Assembly: GCA_037074505.1 (NCBI GenBank)
Contig: CM073484.1
Coordinates: 30,496,501-30,560,500, forward strand
DNA length: 64,000 nt
Source of the DNA: Albizia julibrissin
Taxonomy: Eukaryota; Streptophyta; Magnoliopsida; Fabales; Fabaceae
Reading direction: 5' to 3'
Shown: one piece after another, positions 41,959-52,924 of the stretch
How the letters are laid out: each line of letters opens with the position of its first letter
Numbering within the stretch: the stretch's first letter is position 1
Notes under the pieces: model-generated
Told to the model about the DNA's origin: nothing
The model's input: only the letters and a program-made list of their open reading frames with translations
Database searches by the model: none
Translations under genes and position numbers: made by a program

Positions 41959-44787
41959 TGTAATATCCCAAACTTTGGACTTAAAGACTTAAGGATAAGC
42001 TTGTATTAGGTAGACAACTAAGCCCAGTTTGGGAAGAGTCCCAAGAATGATAAGAGATAGAAAGACTCTCAGGGACTATGTGATTTCTTAGTATTTGCAG
42101 GCAATATGATTAAGTATCAGTGTAAAAGATTACAAGGCACGGATACGGTGCCATCTGGTTGGTAGAAAGATGCCACCCAACTAAGTTATGAAGTACGACA
42201 CAAGTTAATCAAGTAAAGTATACTGGTATGTGAGGGCATATAGTGTTTTCAGGGTGGACTGGTAGCCCTACATTTTTTAAGAATACACTGGTATACCCTG
42301 TGTTTTGGGAAAAGACACTGGCTTGTGGTGCCTTATAGGGCTCATAAGAAGACAACCATCAATTCATGAGTTAAAGGCCATGTAGCACTATCTGAGGGCC
42401 TACACAGATACTTGGCAAGATCTTGAGGCTATAGAGACACATGGCGCAAAACTAAGTGATTCTGTATAAAACAACATTAATGATAAAGTAGCTGTTTGAA
42501 AAGTTACTTTTAGGTTGGCCCAATAAGAGGATGCTACCTAGTACTTTGACAAAGTGGCTTTTATGTTGCACTCTCACAAGATGCCACCTAGCACAATGGT
42601 TAAGGAAAATCATCAGACTCTTCCCTTCCCCTGATAAAGTAAATGCCAAGAAAGAGATTGGGTCTCACACAAGGGACACTTGGCACAACATAGGACACGA
42701 ATACATAAAGTGGTTTTATGCTTTATGTGTTGGCACTATAGAAAAGGCGCCACTTAGCCCTTTAGTCAGGACAACTTGTTGATCCCTAACTTTGGGATCA
42801 GGGAAAAGCAACACATGGCACCCTAAGACTTTTAATCACTTGACACATGGTATTCAAAAAGTATCCAACACCCCCCAAGGGCTATTAATATCATGCAGAC
42901 CATATAATAAGAGAGAACAATGGAGAAAATCATAGGAAAATGGAAGAGGAAAGAAAAAGGTGAATAGTGAAATTTCTGAAGTTCTGAAGCCGATTCTGAC
43001 CCCGTAATGTCGTTTCCACTTTATGAAACCTTTACTAATTTTATTCTACTCAGTGTAGGCTTCAATCCTACATTTTTATATTTTTGATTAGAGGTGTTTG
43101 GTGCTGATCATAAGGTAGAGGTATTACCAGAATCAAGAACTTGTGGCATCGACAAGAGGTAAGCCTAAGCTTCAATTGAAGCCACATATCTTGAGTTTTG
43201 AATGGTTAAATTTGGAGTTAGGGTACTTTATAGAAAGTAGTATGATTTTTTAAGTTTGATGCTTCCAATGGGTTCATGACAAAAAATTATGTGGGATAGA
43301 GGTGAGAAACTAGTCCCAAAAGTATTAGAATCAAAAACTGAATTTTTGGCCCAAGAACCCTAAGTTTCGACTAGAACCAAAACTATGGAAAGGATATGAT
43401 TTTGTCAAATTTAATGTTTTCAATGGATTCCTTAGGCTACATTGTGTAGTGTTAAGGTATGGATGTGATTTTAGAAGGGTTGGATTGAAAGCCCAAAAAT
43501 TGAAGTTAAAAGAATAGTGTTGCCAGATTGCATTTTCTAGGAGATAGATAGCTTGTGATATGATTTTGGATGACTAAATGTGGTTCAATGATCCAATATA
43601 TTTTAGAATAGTAGTAGACACATTAAGCTTTAATTTGATATATAATATTTGTCTTTAGTAGATTATAAGGTATGATTATTTAAAGTTTAGGCACTGAAAC
43701 TAGAACAAATCCTGTAACAGTTGTGTTAATCAAGAATTCTAGAATTATGGGCATATAACTTGTTATAGGTGATATTTTTCCCTTAAATAAAACTTAGAGA
43801 TCTTCATATAAGACTTTAGACCACCCTATTTGGAGTTTCATAGATTAAGTTATAATTTTTCAAAGATAGGTGAAAATTCTGGTAGTATAGGTTACCATGC
43901 AAAAATGAGAGAATGGCTTGAATGGTAAATAAGAGTAAAACCCAAGGGTAGAGATATGATCTAATACTTGGGAAAAATTGTAATATGATGGATGTCCAAG
44001 GGTAAATTGTACTTAGGGTACATGGTAATAAAGTTGAACTCCAAGGAATAAGATAAGTCATAAGTAATGACTTACTTCTATGGCTCTAATAAATTAACCA
44101 CATAATGTAATTATGTGTCTAGGGCCATGAGATGTCAAGAAAGAAGAAGAATGGAAGAATCTTCAAGCAACTATAATGGTTGGAAGAAAAAGGGATAAGA
44201 GGCCTAAGTCCAAAAGGTGGTAAACTTACCCTACTTGCATGTATTTGATATTTATGCTTGTGTATTGCTTTGCTTGATTATGTGAAGCATATTTGAATGA
44301 ATGAAATCTATTCATGTTTATACTATGGTCATAGATATGTTATATGAAATATTGAGCATTCAGAAATGTCATTATATGTCATTCACTAGCATTTATCTTG
44401 CATGCATTATGGTACTATTTGCCATTGAGATTCCCCTGAATCTCACCATCCCTCAACCAACCATATAGGTATGTGAAGTATGGAAAAAGATAGCATGAAG
44501 TTGCACTGGAAGAGAATATGATAGGGAAATGAAGATTAGTATGTGATTATAGGTTATGTATAACTTTTTGTATGTTTGATTATTTGTATAAATATGCCAT
44601 AAGGTGCGTATGTATGTATACACATGTATGAGCAGAGAAGTACTCTAATATGAATAGTAACCCCTGAAGGAAAAATTAATATGGTAATTTTTGGTTTGGG
44701 AACTTTAATTAATGATATTCCTAAGCCAAAACAAGTGAATTAACGCTTCCATGTACAGAATAAGGGGCTTAAAATTAAGGTGTTACA
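41959..44787 (+). repeat. 5' LTR of element E
   Basis: A 2829-bp LTR, related to LTR D over its central part: GAGGTGTTTGGTGCTGATC (43087), the splice-like AGAG/GTAAGC (43159) and the hairpin TGAGATTC-CCCT-GAATCTCA at 44426-44445. The first 500 bp also match the fragment at 18488-19056. No coding frame is supported. Confidence 0.85.
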
Positions 44788-44790
44788 TTT

Positions 44791-44802
44791 TGGTATCAGA
44801 GC
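44791..44802 (+). other. Primer-binding site of element E
   Basis: TGGTATCAGAGC three bases after the LTR end; identical to the PBS of element D. Confidence 0.85.
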
Positions 44803-45270
44803 AGTAATTCTGGCAATAGAATTTTCTGCACAAAGCTAATGGTCCAATCATAACAAAGGGTCTGACTATATGCTCTATTATCTACTCATGTAAATAGTAT
44901 AATGATCCTCTATTAGTGCTATTGTGACTGGGAGTCATGGATAGCAAAGGAAGTGGCTTTGCTTGACAGGGATGTTAGCAGTGCCCAGTCCCAGTAAAGA
45001 TTCCTTTACTGGTGACAATGACAATGAGAACCTAAGGATAGAAGAGGAAGCGCAGGATTTATATTCTGTTGATAACTCTAGGGCTCTTGATATTGAGTTA
45101 GGGTATAACCCAAATTTTTCTCCTATGTTATGAGAACACAGAGGGGGATATACCAAAAAGATGGTACTGCTTATATTTCCCTATGGGGATATTATTTAGC
45201 ATTTTTGAGCAGGATAACATGATATACTGGGATTGATATATATATGGGATACTGATACCCAGAGATATAC

Positions 45271-45371
45271 GGATCGATACAAGCACTAATACCCCAGATA
45301 CCATTGAAACTCTGTAGTTAAGTGTGCTCAAGTAAGAGTAATATCAGGATATGTGACCCCTAGGAAGTACC
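45271..45371 (+). pseudogene. 5S rRNA-derived segment, first copy in element E
   Basis: Collinear with almost a whole plant 5S rRNA: GGATCGATACAAGCACTAAT corresponds to GATCATACCAGCACTAAT, then ACCATTGAAACTC (CCATCAGAACTC), GTAGTTAAGTGTGCTCAAGT (A-box region), AAGAGTAATATCAGGAT (intermediate element) and GTGACCCCTAGGAAGT (C-box region). Only short gaps are needed. Substitutions are spread evenly, many of them C to T. It lies about 480 bp inside the PBS. Confidence 0.85.
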
Positions 45372-45378
45372 TTCGAAA

Positions 45379-45458
45379 TGCATTGAAACCTATTAGAACT
45401 TCATGGTTAAGCATGCTTAGGTGAGAGAAATCCCATGATAGATGGCCCCCTGGGAAGT
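45379..45458 (+). pseudogene. 5S rRNA-derived segment, second copy in element E
   Basis: Directly follows the first in the same direction. It starts at the TGCATTGAAACC position (5S TGCACCGGATCC) and runs through TTAGAACTTCATGGTTAAGC, ATGCTTAGGTGAGAG and CCCCCTGGGAAGT. Each copy keeps different 5S bases, so the two are not recent duplicates of each other. The result is a head-to-tail 5S dimer. Confidence 0.82.
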
Positions 45459-45576
45459 TAAGTTAGTAAAGTCTTATAGGCTTGAGGAATAGTGATTATC
45501 TTAAGATTTCTCCATGAATAATGATCATCTTAGTTTAATGAATCATAGATTTAAAGGCCTATAGGTATAATATACA

Positions 45577-45990
45577 GTATTGATCTGGAGGGGGCAGAAA
45601 CTATTAAAGAGATAAGCAGTTTTCTTGGTCTTACTAGATATTATTGGGAGGTATCTTGACACCCGAATTGCCTTGCTATTGACAAGCTCTTAGGAAAGGA
45701 TTTATTGTTTGAGTGGAATGATAAATATGAGAAGAGCTTTATAAAGTTGTAAAAGGAGGTTAACACTCGCACCAATATTGATTATCTTATATCCTAGTGT
45801 GACCTGGGTGGTCTGCAGCGAAGCGACTTGTATAGTCTGTAGTGAAGTATGTTAGAAAGGATTAGGATATATCCTGATGAGATAAGGCAAAATGCTAACA
45901 TAAGTCCCTCAACAGCAGAAGCCTCAAAAGATGAGTTACCCACTTATGATGTAGAGCTAGCAGCAATTATCTTTGAGGTGGAAGAATGAT
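45577..45990 (+). pseudogene. pol: Gypsy pol remnant (RT end to RNase H)
   Basis: Three blocks of Ty3-gypsy pol can be read with stops between them: KEISSFLGLTRYYW (RT end, usually FLGLAGYYRRF), KLLGKDLLFEWNDKYEKSF (RT/RNase H junction) and LPTYDVELAAIIFEVEE (RNase H, usually YPTHDLELAAVVFAL). Internal parts between blocks are missing. Elements D and F lack this piece, so E either kept or picked up a fragment of an autonomous relative. Confidence 0.8.
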
Positions 45991-46804
45991 GATTAAGAAT
46001 ATGCCTTTATAATAGTGAGGATTGAGGTAGAATTAGAACCTCGAAACAATGATAATGCTATGAGAACATAATCCAAACGTTTGAGGATTAGAATAGGAAT
46101 GTTGAATCTTGATTCTAGTATGCGTGTATATTAGGTATAATTTGGGAACATGATTTCTCTGCTCAGCAAATGTTAAGATATTAAGGTTCTAAGAGTTGAA
46201 TCATAACCTGAGAATCAAATACAATAGTTGAATTAATTTTCTAGAAATTTGAAATAGCCTAAGTGGCTTAAGGTACTAGAATGTGGTACAGAAATGTCAC
46301 CATACTAGCACAATTCTATGCAAACTTGCACATCATGTCTTACTCCTTCGAGCCTCCGCCCAGCTCAATTCTCAAACATATCACATTCTTTCGACCTAAG
46401 GACTTACTAATCCCTCAGGTCTTATAGCCTCAGGGTAATTGGTTCATCATCTTTGTTAAACACCTATCAAGACTAACTACCTCAGGATATATAGTCGATT
46501 ATTAGGTATTCAGAATACATCACAGGCTCTAACTCTTTCTTCCATCAACTGGAAATGGAGCACTAATAGTGATACACTGGATCACATAAACCTTTTTTCT
46601 ATGAAACCTATATGATGTGGGACTCATTGCAGCATACTACCCTTAAGAGCTTGTCTCGGTAGCTCTACTTTATGGTTAAACGTCATTATGGCTCCACACT
46701 ACAGTTCGACATCACAGTGGCTCTAAATTACAATTCGACATTACGGTGGCTCCGCGCTACAATACTATACTTAGTACTTCACTTAGTTACCTAACTGGTC
46801 AACC

Positions 46805-46935
46805 CCTCCAGTCAAAATTTTCCATAGGTATCCCTCTCCAATTAGGACTCTCCGTAGGTAGCCCTCTCCGATCAAGGTCTTCTATAGGTAGCCCTCTTTG
46901 ATCAGAATCCTCCGTAGGTAGCTCTTTCTGGTTGG
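46805..46935 (-). repeat. 30-bp minisatellite in element F
   Basis: Plus strand TAGGTA occurs at 46825, 46855, 46885 and 46915, exactly 30 bp apart, with CCGTAGGTAGCCCTCTCCGA as a typical unit. It is the complement of the GGGCTACCTA repeat in D and at 23241. Confidence 0.85.
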
Positions 46936-48117
46936 CCGTCTCTAAATGGAAGTACCCTTGTAACTGGAAACCCATATCTTATAAGATTTCTCTTCTAGTA
47001 ATTTCACAATCTACTTTCTTTAAATCCACCATCTCATCTGTGGTCATTCGATGTAGACTTCTAATATCAGTCCTACTTTAGGTATGATTCTAATTCCCTT
47101 ATTGGGGTAATCTACCCATGTCACAGAGGGAATCCAATAGTCACTATTACAACTTTTAACAATACCTTGTCTACTGCCAATTAATCAATTCCTAAGATCA
47201 CCTCAGGTTTATGGAATGGTAGGCAGATTAAATCTACCAAGGAATCATAGACAGGCAAGCATCCTACTTCTGCCTCTAACCTAACTCATCTTACAAGAGC
47301 ATTTACACTATTATGCTTAAATTCACAACAACTAACTATTCTTCTCCCAAATCATTTATGTATCATTTAAGCATTCATGCTTAAATACCTTGACCCGCTC
47401 TGGGCCATCTCAAATTCTTAAGGAATCAAAATATAACAGTTGATTCATGTGTTATGATTCACTTGTAACCTTTCTCTGGATGTTGTGTAGATATCAAACT
47501 ATTAGGTTCATGACTAAGTCTAGAACCTCAACATCGCACAAATCAAAAATCACTTTCCTTAATTATACCCAATAGGTATACTAAGAATCAAGAATAATAG
47601 TGCATATTCTAACCTTCATGGTATTCAGGTAATATCCTCAAAACATTATTGAAGGTTTAACATCATCTACAAGGTTCACAAGGTTCAAACTTCTATCATG
47701 TAACAAAACCATAGTGCAACATGTTTCACATTTCGACCTAAGCATTATTTCAGCTTAGATCTAATTCAAACATATCCTTAACCTTCAGTATTGTCATATT
47801 GAATCCTCTAGGATCGATATACAATATAATCAACACTCATCATGTATCACTGTACATCATATCTCCATTCCTTTAACACCACGGTGTTACCAAGGATTAT
47901 TACTAAGTATGATGAAACCTAAAAACAATAATTATGGCTCAAGTTTCCATAACCCCATCAAATATGCTTTTTCTGGTAGTACTCATGCAACAAAAATGGT
48001 TCAAATTAAAAATCAATACCTACTTCATCATCTTTATTCCTCTAATCATTAGATATGTCATCTAAGAACTTCTAATTAGAATTTCAAACCTTTAATCAAA
48101 AGATTTCAAATTTCAAA

Positions 48118-48219
48118 GGTACTTCCTAAGGGGTTAGCCATTCTGGGATTTCCCTTACCTGAACACGCTTAACCACGAAGTTTCTGATGAGATCCGGTGC
48201 ATCAGTGCTAGTACTATAC
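48118..48219 (-). pseudogene. 5S rRNA-derived segment in element F leader
   Basis: On the minus strand GTATAGTACTAGCACTGATG, CACCGGATCTCATCAGAA, ACTTCGTGGTTAAGCGTGTT, AGGTAAGGGAAATCCCAG, and CTAACCCCTTAGGAAGTACC follow plant 5S rRNA from about base 10 to base 110. The 5' half, with GATGCACCGGATC, is the best kept of the family. It is single, and its flanks (ATACTGGGATTGA upstream, TTTTGATTAAAGGTTTGAAA downstream) are shared with E or D. It is about 330 bp inside the PBS. Confidence 0.84.
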
Positions 48220-48545
48220 CATTTGTCACTAGGTATCAGTAGCCTATACATACCTCAATCCCAGTATGACATGTCAGCCTCCTAAAAGATGTTTGGTATT
48301 GTCCCTACGGGGAAATATTAGTAATAGCTTCTTGATATAGCCCCTCTTTGTGTTCTATACATCACTACATTCCTACCTTCAGGTGTACGCTTATCCTTAG
48401 AGTACTGGTTAGCCGACGAAGGTGATCAACTTCTCTACCTTCCCCTACCAATCATGCTTCCTATCACAAAGCATATAGTTAAAGTTTAAAACCTATCAAC
48501 ATAAGCAGAGGACTCTAGCAATAACCTACCGTTACCAGAATCAAC

Positions 48546-48557
48546 GCTCTGATACCA
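48546..48557 (-). other. Primer-binding site of element F
   Basis: The minus strand reads TGGTATCAGAGC four bases after the LTR end. It proves the minus orientation. Confidence 0.85.
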
Positions 48558-48561
48558 AAAT

Positions 48562-51410
48562 TGTAATACCTTATTTCTAATAAACTCATATGAGTATAAA
48601 AGAATAGTAAAATCAGTTGTGAAACCAGGATTCGGTCCCGGATTAAACGTACTTTTAAAATTATTCATAAATCCCTATCTCAACTCAAGAATTGAACCTG
48701 AGAATTGAGAAGGTTTTTCAGGGAATAAAAAAACTTTTCAAACCTTTTCACAAGGTTCACTACCTCTATAACATCAGTACTCAATTACATTTTATCATAG
48801 TATATGGGTGTGTCTCTGCTTAAGTCTCATGTTACATTCATTAATCGATGTTTCTTTATCATTCTGAAGTGTCATATAGCTAAGTTATCCCTTCATTATA
48901 TTACCATCCATTTTCTAGACTACTTGTACTACCTGTTCTATCACTATACTATCGTCAGGTTTCCAAAATAGACAACTAAAAGGGAAAATAAATCTTGCAA
49001 CTTCATTCTCTAACTATCCACGTTTACCTTCTTACCCTTTGAGTTGCTAGCCTATACTATAGATTTGTTTACAGAAGAAGAGTGAGATTCAAAAGAATCT
49101 TAGTAGTAACAGGTAGTCAATCATATAGATACAAAATCATAGAGCATGCCACATAGTCATCATATAAACAGAATTATCACAATAGCATTCAGTGTACAAT
49201 ATGCAGTTTAACATATCACCATAGTGCTAGGTATAACAAATCACATGGCCCCGAGTATTACTTGTGCAATAGGCCCTAGGCATCCATTCGTGCATCACAA
49301 AAAATTCCAATGGCCTGAGCGTTCACCAGTGCAATAAGCCCAAGCTACCACCCCGTATAATCAGAATGTGTCAAACAAATTCATAATAAATCCACAAAAC
49401 ATGCAATGTATCTTATAACATATAAAAGATAAAATTACTACCTGGTCACTTTTCCTGTGAAATATCCAATTGTTTCCTTGAGTCCAGGCAGGTCTTAGAT
49501 TTTGAACAGTTGTCAGATCCTATAATTAGAATTTATGGATAATATGTTATTATTTCATCCAATACTTATATAATCCAAATAGTCAAATTAGTTGTCATTA
49601 AAGTTAACATACTAAGCTAAAAGCAATGTCAAAGTGGCCCAACTATCCCGAGTTGGTTAACTTTACCCTTAAAGTTCAACATAATTACATGGTGCCATTA
49701 CATTTTTCCATTTTCACACCTTTATTCAAATTTGGCAGAATTTTCTTTAATATTTGAAAATTTATAACTAATTTAAAAATGTACAATTACACCCATTTCA
49801 AAGGCTATGTGACCCCTAATTAGTCTATTTTTAGGAAAAAATATTGCCATTAACCTTCTAGACGCACATCAATACAGTATTTCACTTTATTGACCACTAC
49901 TCTAGAATTTTCTAGTTTTACATTACCAAATTTTAAAAATTCATACTTAATTCTACAAACATCCAAATGGGTTGGTTCCAGGTTTTGTAAAAATATATTT
50001 AAGTCCTCTTTCAATAAAAATATCATAGAGCACCATTTGTAACCACCTAATTCCAAAAAAAATTTCAAACCCAGTCTGCCACAGATTTCATTCCAGAATC
50101 AACATCAAAATTTGAAAAATTATATCCCTCAATCCACTGGACCAATTGCGCCATATTACCTATCCAATTAAAGCTCAGGATGTTTGATTTCATCATGTAA
50201 AATTTCATAAAGTTTGGACTAGGTTTGACTACTGAAAAACATGTCACAACAACTCTGCTCTAAAAAAACGAATCTAGCAACAGGGTCATCCAACTTCCAA
50301 AAATTTCAAAATTATCTATAATTATCCAAAAAATTATAACCACATGTTTTTCCACATAATTTTTCATGTAGAACATAATGGAATGATCAAAAATATCAAA
50401 ATCCACTTCCTTCCTAAAATTTTGGGCAAAACCATACAAACCCTAACTTCTACCGAAAATGGATTCTTGAAATTTCGTCAACTAGAATCATCAATCACTA
50501 TCTATCTATAAACTCATGATTAAATTATCATTAACCCCTTAAAACACCCTTTGGCCAAAATCACATTGTCCCAAAACTCTCATGAAAACTCATCCAAACA
50601 ACAAACCAATCGGCTCAAATAAAACTTATGCTTACCTCTTCACGTTTCCGCAACCAGTTCAGTAATCCGATAGTACTTCGTCCGATGAGAAGTTACAAAA
50701 CACCTCCAAACAAAATTCTAGAACCATGGAAATGAAGCTTATGATGAGTAGAAGAAGGTTTGTAAAGGGTATTTAGGAAGAAAACGTCAATTCGGTAGTG
50801 TTTCGACAGATTAAAGTCAAAGGAAATTACTATTTATCCTCTCTCTCTCTCTCTCTTCTAACAATTTTCTATGATTTTTCTGATTTTTTTCCCTATTTTT
50901 TGAAGCTGGCTGAAATATATTGCCATGAGGGAGTCTTGAAAAAGTAATTACCACGTGTCAAAATGTTGTGGTGCCATTTGTTCGGTGTACCATCCATTCG
51001 GTAACACGTGTCACTTGCTTTAATAAAGCAGGTCCCGCCTCCTTACTTGGTTTTATAGTTGTCTAACTTGTCAAGGAAAGTAGGGATATGATGATTTTCC
51101 CCCAGCTCTCATTTTTTTGGTTTTGGGAAAGTTAGTTGGGTGACTAAACCGGAGACTGATGGATTTCCCCAGCTCGGGGTGAGGTGGCACCCTCCGATGA
51201 TGACAACTTAAAAGGTAAGGTAACTTTACTATTAATGAGACACATGTCATCTCTTGATTGCACCAACACATAAAGTCAAAAAGTAATTTATGTTCTTATC
51301 CTCTAAGATGGCGCCACATGTCCATTTTATATGGGACCCGCGCTCTTTCTTTTTCCTCCACCCACCAATCCACTTTATCGAGGAAAGAAAAGTGAGAGTG
51401 TTTCCTCGAT
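48562..51410 (-). repeat. LTR of element F
   Basis: Starts TGTAATACC at 48562 on the plus strand. Features in common with LTRs D and E are the hairpin TGAGATTC-AAAA-GAATCTTA (49083-49102), the splice-like AGAG/GTAAGC (plus strand 50631-50640) and ACCTCCAAACA near 50702. It also holds GGCCTATTGC/GGGGCC words (49245-49340) that in D lie in the interior. A (CT)9 tract lies at 50838-50856. The outer end has no TGTAATATCCC, so it is truncated or replaced at about 51410. Frames at 49850-50247 are chance. Confidence 0.7.
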
Positions 51411-51459
51411 AAATTGTTAAATAACCTTCAACTTTTATTAAAAAAGAAATTGTTAAGAT

Positions 51460-52685
51460 GTTAAGATAACCTTAAACTTTTATTAAAACTACAATAGTAA
51501 TCATAAACTGTTTTTTGGAGTAAAAGTGATCATAAACTTTCAAATTGGGGCAAAACCATTAAACCCAACTAACTTTTATTTATTATAATAGGAAAAATTA
51601 AGGAAAAATTCCAAAAAAATACTTTTTAAACTTCAAAATCCCGTTGAAAAATTCGTTAATAGGATTAACAAGAATGGTAATGCAATTAACAAAATATTTT
51701 ATTGTTAAATCATCTATTTGGGATTTTGAAGTTTAAATGGTATTTTTTTGAAATTTTCCCAAAAATTAATCTTTTGGCTCTTGAAGTTTTGATTTATTAA
51801 AATACGGTTAAAAATTGTTTAGATGAATTTTACATAAACTAATAAACAAAAAACAGTATATCTGTCACTATTAACTCACATCCCTCTCTGCCTTTATTTT
51901 CTAGAAACCTTATTGGGCATTTGCAACATTCATAAATATCCTTTTGAAGCACCAGATGGCAACGAACAATTTATATTGGAGAAAAGACTGAAGCCACTTA
52001 TGATACTTTTAACTCTCATAAAGCACCCAAGTTTGCAAGAAAAAGTCATTATAGAAAAAGAAATTTCTTAGATTTTAAATGATAAATGGTAAATAGCTCT
52101 TGGAAGAGGATGAGATTAGAAAAAGTCAAAGCACACACGTTTCACAACATATTTAGCGCACAATCTCTCATTCTAATAACAAAGGAACTATAGATCATTT
52201 ACATGATGCTTATAATTTTGATGGCCCTATAATGTAAGAAAATTGATCTCATCTATGTTTGAAAAGGAGCTTATGAAGGATTTGTCATGGATGCCAAGGA
52301 TGCCTAACGATATTTCTAGAAAACAGAGGTGAAGGAGGATTCAAGTTTGTGGGGACAGGGACCTGATTATTTGTTTTTTTAATTTTATGTAAAATCCACC
52401 TAAACAATTTTTAACAATATTTTTGACATTATTTTGCCACATAGGATGACTTAGAAACATTAGGAACTGAGTTGTACCGAATCAAACTCCAAGGACTGAG
52501 TTATAAGTTATTCAAATTTTTAACGGTCAAAAGATTAATTTTCCTCATAGTATTAAATGAAAACTAGTTAATTTTAACATTTTTATCCCAATTTTAAAAG
52601 TTTAAAGTTACTTCTGCTCCAAAAAAAAGTTTATAATTATGGTTGCACTTTTGATAAAAGTTGAAAGCTATTTTAGTATCTTAAC
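51460..52685. mobile_element. Element with long terminal inverted repeats
   Basis: The outer 100 bp of each end are inverted copies: GTTAAGATAACCTTAAACTT at the left against GTTAAGATACTAAAATAGCT on the complement of the right, then TTTTTTGGAGTAAAAGT against TTTTTTGGAGCAGAAGT. The similarity resumes inside (GTTAAAAATTGTTTAGATGA at 51812 against the complement of 52390-52440), so each arm is about 300-390 bp with one extra segment in the left arm. The centre has no ORF. Long arms suggest a non-autonomous Mutator-like or fold-back element; no clear 9-bp target duplication was found. Confidence 0.65.
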
Positions 52686-52924
52686 TCAAAAAGAAAAAAA
52701 ATTACAATTACCTAATTAAAAATCAAGTGAAAATATAATAACATGATAAAAAATAAGAAAAATTTCACAAGAACCAAACTAAAAATCAAGTGAAACTATA
52801 ACAACTTGCATAATAGTTTTTACTATATTTTATAAGACAAAAGAAAAAAAAAGGAGTTTGAAATGTATTTGGTAAGTACTGAAAAATTTTCTTATAAGGA
52901 AAATAAAATTTTATTTGCTACATA
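52686..52924. other. AT-rich spacer
   Basis: Only A-rich sequence with CAAGTGAAA(A/C)TATAA twice (52725 and 52788); no gene is seen. Confidence 0.5.

Larger units (their letters stand above)
41959..46300 (+). mobile_element. Gypsy-like element E, 5' LTR and leader
   Basis: LTR 41959-44787 starts TGTAATATCCCA and ends GGTGTTACA, followed by a PBS at 44791. The interior holds a dimer of 5S-derived sequence (45271-45458), a decayed piece of gypsy pol (45577-45990) and a stretch shared with D (AAGTTGAACCATAACCTGAG-like at 46185). It stops near 46300 where the inverted element F begins; no 3' LTR is found. Orientation is plus. Confidence 0.8.
46301..51410 (-). mobile_element. Gypsy-like element F, inverted, 5' LTR and interior
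   Basis: Reads right to left: LTR (51410 to 48562, outer end not found), PBS (48546-48557), 5S-derived segment (48118-48219), interior with the 30-bp repeat (46805-46935), and an end near 46300 facing element E. No gag or pol domain is seen. It is head-to-head with E over interiors of the same family, giving a large imperfect inverted structure from 41959 to about 51410. The exact junction at 46300 was judged from where the similarity changes direction. Confidence 0.72.
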
